Below are positions 62,026 to 64,000 of a DNA stretch of 64,000 bases, piece by piece. How positions within the stretch are numbered: the first letter of the stretch is position 1; each line of letters starts with the position of its first letter. Where the stretch lies: NCBI GenBank assembly GCA_963795555.1, contig CAWCHZ010000002.1, forward strand, positions 310,001-374,000, written 5' to 3'. The notes under the pieces are model-generated. The model did not search any database. It worked only from the letters and a program-made list of their open reading frames with translations, and was not told the origin of the DNA. A program made the translations under genes and the position numbers. This stretch comes from CAWCHZ01 sp963795555. Lineage in GTDB: Bacteria > Actinomycetota > Thermoleophilia > Solirubrobacterales > Solirubrobacteraceae.

Positions 62026-62761
62026 GCGGTGACCGCGTCTCGGCTGCCGCGGCGAGCCCGGCGGCGTACTCGGCGAGATAGCGCTCGACGGTCATCAGGT
62101 GGTCGCGCATCGCCTGGGCGGCGGCATCGGGCTTGTGCTCGGCGATCGCCCTGAGGATGCGCTCGTGCTCGGGGATGCTGCGCTCCAGGCGCATCTCCGG
62201 CCGTGCGTGGCTCAGGCGCGCGCCGAGCGCGCGGTGGATCGGCGCGGTCATGTGGCCGAGGGCGTAGTTGCCGGTCGCGCGGGTGACCGCCTGGTGGAAC
62301 GCGATGTCGGCCTCGTGGTAGCTGTCCTCGGCCATCGGGTTGCGCCGCGCGCGCTGGGCGCTGATCCTCATCTGCCGGAAGGCCTCGTTGAGCGCGGCCG
62401 TATCGGCTTCGGTCGCCCTCCGCGCGGCGATCGTCGCGGCCTCGACCTCCAGGATGCGCCGGCACTCCAGGTACTCGCGCAGCGTCTCGATGCGCCGGTC
62501 GCTCTCGAGCAGCAGGCTCAGCACGTCAGGGTCGAAGCGATTCCACTCTTCGGGGGGATTGACGATTGCGCCACGGCCGTGCTTTACAGTGACCAGGCCG
62601 CGCTCCTCGAGCGCGCGCATGCACTCGCGGACGACGCCGCGGCTGATCCCGAACAGCTCCATCATGCTGGTCTCGCGCGGGAGCACATCCCCGGGGCGAT
62701 GGACGTCGCTGACGATCTCGGAGATCAGTATCCGCAGGGGGCCACGGTGCAGGCGTGACAT
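62009..62761 (-). CDS. GntR/FadR-type transcriptional regulator
   Basis: A 250-residue regulator, first gene of the leftward operon. Winged helix: GDVLPRETSMMELFGISRGV, VRECMRALEERGLVTVKHGR. FCD ligand domain: LREYLECRRILEVEAATIAA, DIAFHQAVTRATGNYALGHM, EHERILRAIAEHKPDAAAQA, with histidines for a metal. The ATG at 62761 is chosen over an in-frame TTG at 62773 because the TTG lies inside the -10 box and operator. FadR-type proteins of this group commonly sense a sugar acid or hydroxy acid. Probable autorepressor and regulator of the facing cupin genes. Confidence 0.9.
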   Translation of the reverse strand: MSRLHRGPLRILISEIVSDVHRPGDVLPRETSMMELFGISRGVVRECMRALEERGLVTVKHGRGAIVNPPEEWNRFDPDVLSLLLESDRRIETLREYLECRRILEVEAATIAARRATEADTAALNEAFRQMRISAQRARRNPMAEDSYHEADIAFHQAVTRATGNYALGHMTAPIHRALGARLSHARPEMRLERSIPEHERILRAIAEHKPDAAAQAMRDHLMTVERYLAEYAAGLAAAAETRSPRGRSR

Positions 62762-62765
62762 GAGA

Positions 62766-62796
62766 TGATTCAATCACGCCGGGACCGCTGTGTCAA
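62766..62796 (-). promoter_or_regulatory. promoter and operator of the GntR operon
   Basis: Minus strand TTGACA (62796-62791), 17 bases, TTGAAT (62773-62768), six bases, ATG. TGATTCAATCA (62766-62776), read on the plus strand, covers the -10 box and matches the site at 62921. Confidence 0.65.
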
Positions 62797-62920
62797 ACCC
62801 CGGTTCCTGGCTGTCGATCAAGCAACTGACCTAGATGCAATGGCGAGCGGTTTGGCCTTCGGCGATTGAGCTAGAAGTCATCTCCGGTCTCGCATGACGC
62901 GAACCTGTTGCTCGACGTAG

Positions 62921-62940
62921 TGATCCAATCACGCTATCAT
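62921..62940 (+). promoter_or_regulatory. operator and -10 box of the cupin operon
   Basis: TGATCCAATCA at 62921-62931 matches the TGATTCAATCA at the regulator promoter at ten of eleven bases, and both continue with CG. TATCAT (62935-62940) ends seven bases before the ATG at 62948, so this message also appears leaderless. Confidence 0.6.
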
Positions 62941-62947
62941 CGCCGGA

Positions 62948-63379
62948 ATGCGAGATCACGGTTGTGAGGCCATCGCACGACGGGCGATCGTTGGGCGTGT
63001 CAGCGGCCCCGCCACGGTGTATGGGGTGCACGGGGCGGACGGCACCTCCTACTGGAAGTGCTTCGCCAGGGGAAATGTCCTTGCCTCGGCGCTGGAGGCG
63101 TGGGAGTACGCCGCGCTTTCGCCGGGCGCGGTGAACGGCGAGCATCTGCACACGCGCACCGACGAGGTCTATTTCATCCTCGGCGGGAGTGGTCAGATCA
63201 CGCTGGACGGGCAGTCCTATCCCGTCCAGGCGGGCGACGCGATCCTGACGCCGCTGGGCTCCCGTCATGGGATGGCGAACACGGGCGCCGGGCTGCTCGA
63301 GTGGCTGACGATCGAGGTCACCGCGCCCGCCACGACGGAGATCCTCAGGCACAGCCAGGTGAGCAAGGAGACTTCATGA
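62948..63379 (+). CDS. cupin protein with intact metal site
   Basis: A 143-residue single-cupin protein. GEHLHTRTDEVYFILGGSGQ contains the HxH...E set of motif 1 and DAILTPLGSRHGMANTGAGL the motif 2 histidine. Cupins of this form are often sugar isomerases, lyases or ligand sensors. It is the first of three cupin genes facing the GntR operon and overlaps the next by four bases (ATGA). It may handle a sugar-acid intermediate, for example in place of IolB, which is itself a double cupin. Confidence 0.85.
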   Translation: MRDHGCEAIARRAIVGRVSGPATVYGVHGADGTSYWKCFARGNVLASALEAWEYAALSPGAVNGEHLHTRTDEVYFILGGSGQITLDGQSYPVQAGDAILTPLGSRHGMANTGAGLLEWLTIEVTAPATTEILRHSQVSKETS

Positions 63380-63684
63380 GCAAGGGCGCTGTGGTTCACC
63401 TCCGAGACGCCCCCCTGGTGGATCCCGGCGAGTTCCTGTCGGAGCGCTGGCACACCATCGAGGTCATCCGGTTGCCGCCCGGATCCCAGCGTGAGCTGCC
63501 GGCCGGCGACATCGAGCATGCCACCTATGTGCTCGACGGTGAGGGCACGCTGAGGACCGCATCGCAGGAGATCGTCGTGAGCACGGGCGTTGCGGTCACG
63601 CTGCCCAAGGGCACGTCGGCCATCTACACGGCAGGTGACCGGACGCTCGAGATCTTCCACGTGGCGCTCGAGACCGCGCGCTGA
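63376..63684 (+). CDS. small cupin-like protein without metal ligands
   Basis: A 102-residue protein with the cupin strand pattern (IEVIRLPPGSQRELPAGDIE, HATYVLDGEGTLRTASQEIV, VAVTLPKGTSAIYTAGDRTL) but lacking the HxH pair of motif 1 and the histidine of motif 2. It may be a non-metal binding partner of the flanking cupins. Overlaps both neighbours (ATGA before, TGATG after). Confidence 0.8.
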   Translation: MSKGAVVHLRDAPLVDPGEFLSERWHTIEVIRLPPGSQRELPAGDIEHATYVLDGEGTLRTASQEIVVSTGVAVTLPKGTSAIYTAGDRTLEIFHVALETAR

Positions 63685-64000
63685 TGGCCGACACGGTCAT
63701 CGTCAGCCCGACGAGCGACCCGCTGGAGCTCTGGAGCGAGTCGGGCTCGGGCGTGCTCTGGCGCTGCCTGGCACGGCGCGGGATGGTGTTCTCGGAGATC
63801 GAGGGCTTCGAGTTCGCCCGCATCCCTCCGGGAGGTGTCATCGCCGAGCATGGCCACCCGCATACGGAGGAGATCACATACGTGGTCAGCGGTCGTGGCC
63901 GGGCGACGCTCGATGGTGAGGAGCTCGACCTCGTCTCCGGCGACCTGCTCACGGTGCGCACCGGCAGCACGCATTCACTCATGAACTCAGGCGACGACCA
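63684..64000 (+). CDS. cupin protein, 3' end outside window
   Basis: The first 105 residues are present. IPPGGVIAEHGHPHTEEITY and VVSGRGRATLDGEELDLVSG form motif 1 with histidines and glutamate, and LTVRTGSTHSLMNSGDD motif 2. The frame is open to the last base. The ATG shares one base with the preceding stop, so all three cupins are co-translated. Confidence 0.85.
   Translation, partial: MADTVIVSPTSDPLELWSESGSGVLWRCLARRGMVFSEIEGFEFARIPPGGVIAEHGHPHTEEITYVVSGRGRATLDGEELDLVSGDLLTVRTGSTHSLMNSGDD

Overview
The window is high-GC DNA with short intergenic gaps and strongly C/G-ending codons. It carries PucR, MarR and FadR-type regulators, a gltX plus gatCAB route to Gln/Asn-tRNA, a PcrA-type helicase and TIGR01976-like PLP and DUF2419-type proteins. 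All of this fits an actinobacterium, most likely of the Thermoleophilia/Solirubrobacterales kind. That placement is inferred from gene content, not tested by a search. No rRNA, tRNA, CRISPR array, complete insertion sequence or integrase was seen.

Layout. (1) 1-18300, mostly core: the 3' part of dnaE, a VapBC-like pair, divergent nfo/gltX, an HDOD-LuxR regulator, an Rrf2 regulator, a CFA synthase, a secreted amidase, cysK-cysE, then a leftward group (queuosine salvage hydrolase, tryptophan 2,3-dioxygenase, aminotransferase-V-type PLP enzyme), and pcrA. (2) 18303-20369: a lower-GC insert with a secreted protein and a G1 (eqolisin-type) peptidase homologue. It is bracketed by a synonymous second copy of the last 18 codons of pcrA. 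A decayed toxin-antitoxin locus follows. (3) 20912-28763: folD, gatCAB, small membrane proteins and ilvBN, with a marked strand-composition anomaly inside ilvBN. (4) 28884-38918: a branched-chain amino acid set with Leu/Val dehydrogenase, PucR regulator, 2-oxo acid dehydrogenase E1a/E1b/E2, MarR regulator, acyl-CoA dehydrogenase and an isobutyryl-CoA-mutase-type large subunit. It ends in a short ORF resembling an ilv leader peptide and a free-standing ACT protein. (5) 39000-47030: accessory DNA with a cluster of small HTH proteins, two LexA-type boxes, a replication-relaxation protein, a VirD4/TraD-like ATPase and an M48 peptidase. (6) 47071-54384: an AroB-fold protein missing active-site residues, two serine hydrolases, an acyl-CoA synthetase and a LarA-like protein. 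(7) 54600-64000: a seven-gene leftward catabolic operon (GntR, 2-hydroxyacid dehydrogenase, aldehyde dehydrogenase, HpcH/HpaI aldolase, HisD-like dehydrogenase, IolE, IolD) facing three cupins. Matching palindromes lie at both promoters.

Working together. Region 4 can be read as valine to 2-ketoisovalerate to isobutyryl-CoA, then either dehydrogenation or carbon-skeleton rearrangement to butyryl-CoA, next to the biosynthetic ilvBN. Region 7 has the dehydratase and ring-opening steps of inositol catabolism but none of IolB, IolC, IolJ or IolG within the window. A different downstream route using the aldolase, dehydrogenases and cupins is therefore plausible.

Two window-wide patterns stand out. 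Many start codons sit only 4-12 nt downstream of a TANNNT-like -10 box, which suggests widespread leaderless transcription. Short imperfect tandem duplications recur at gene ends and junctions, several of them spanning a stop codon.
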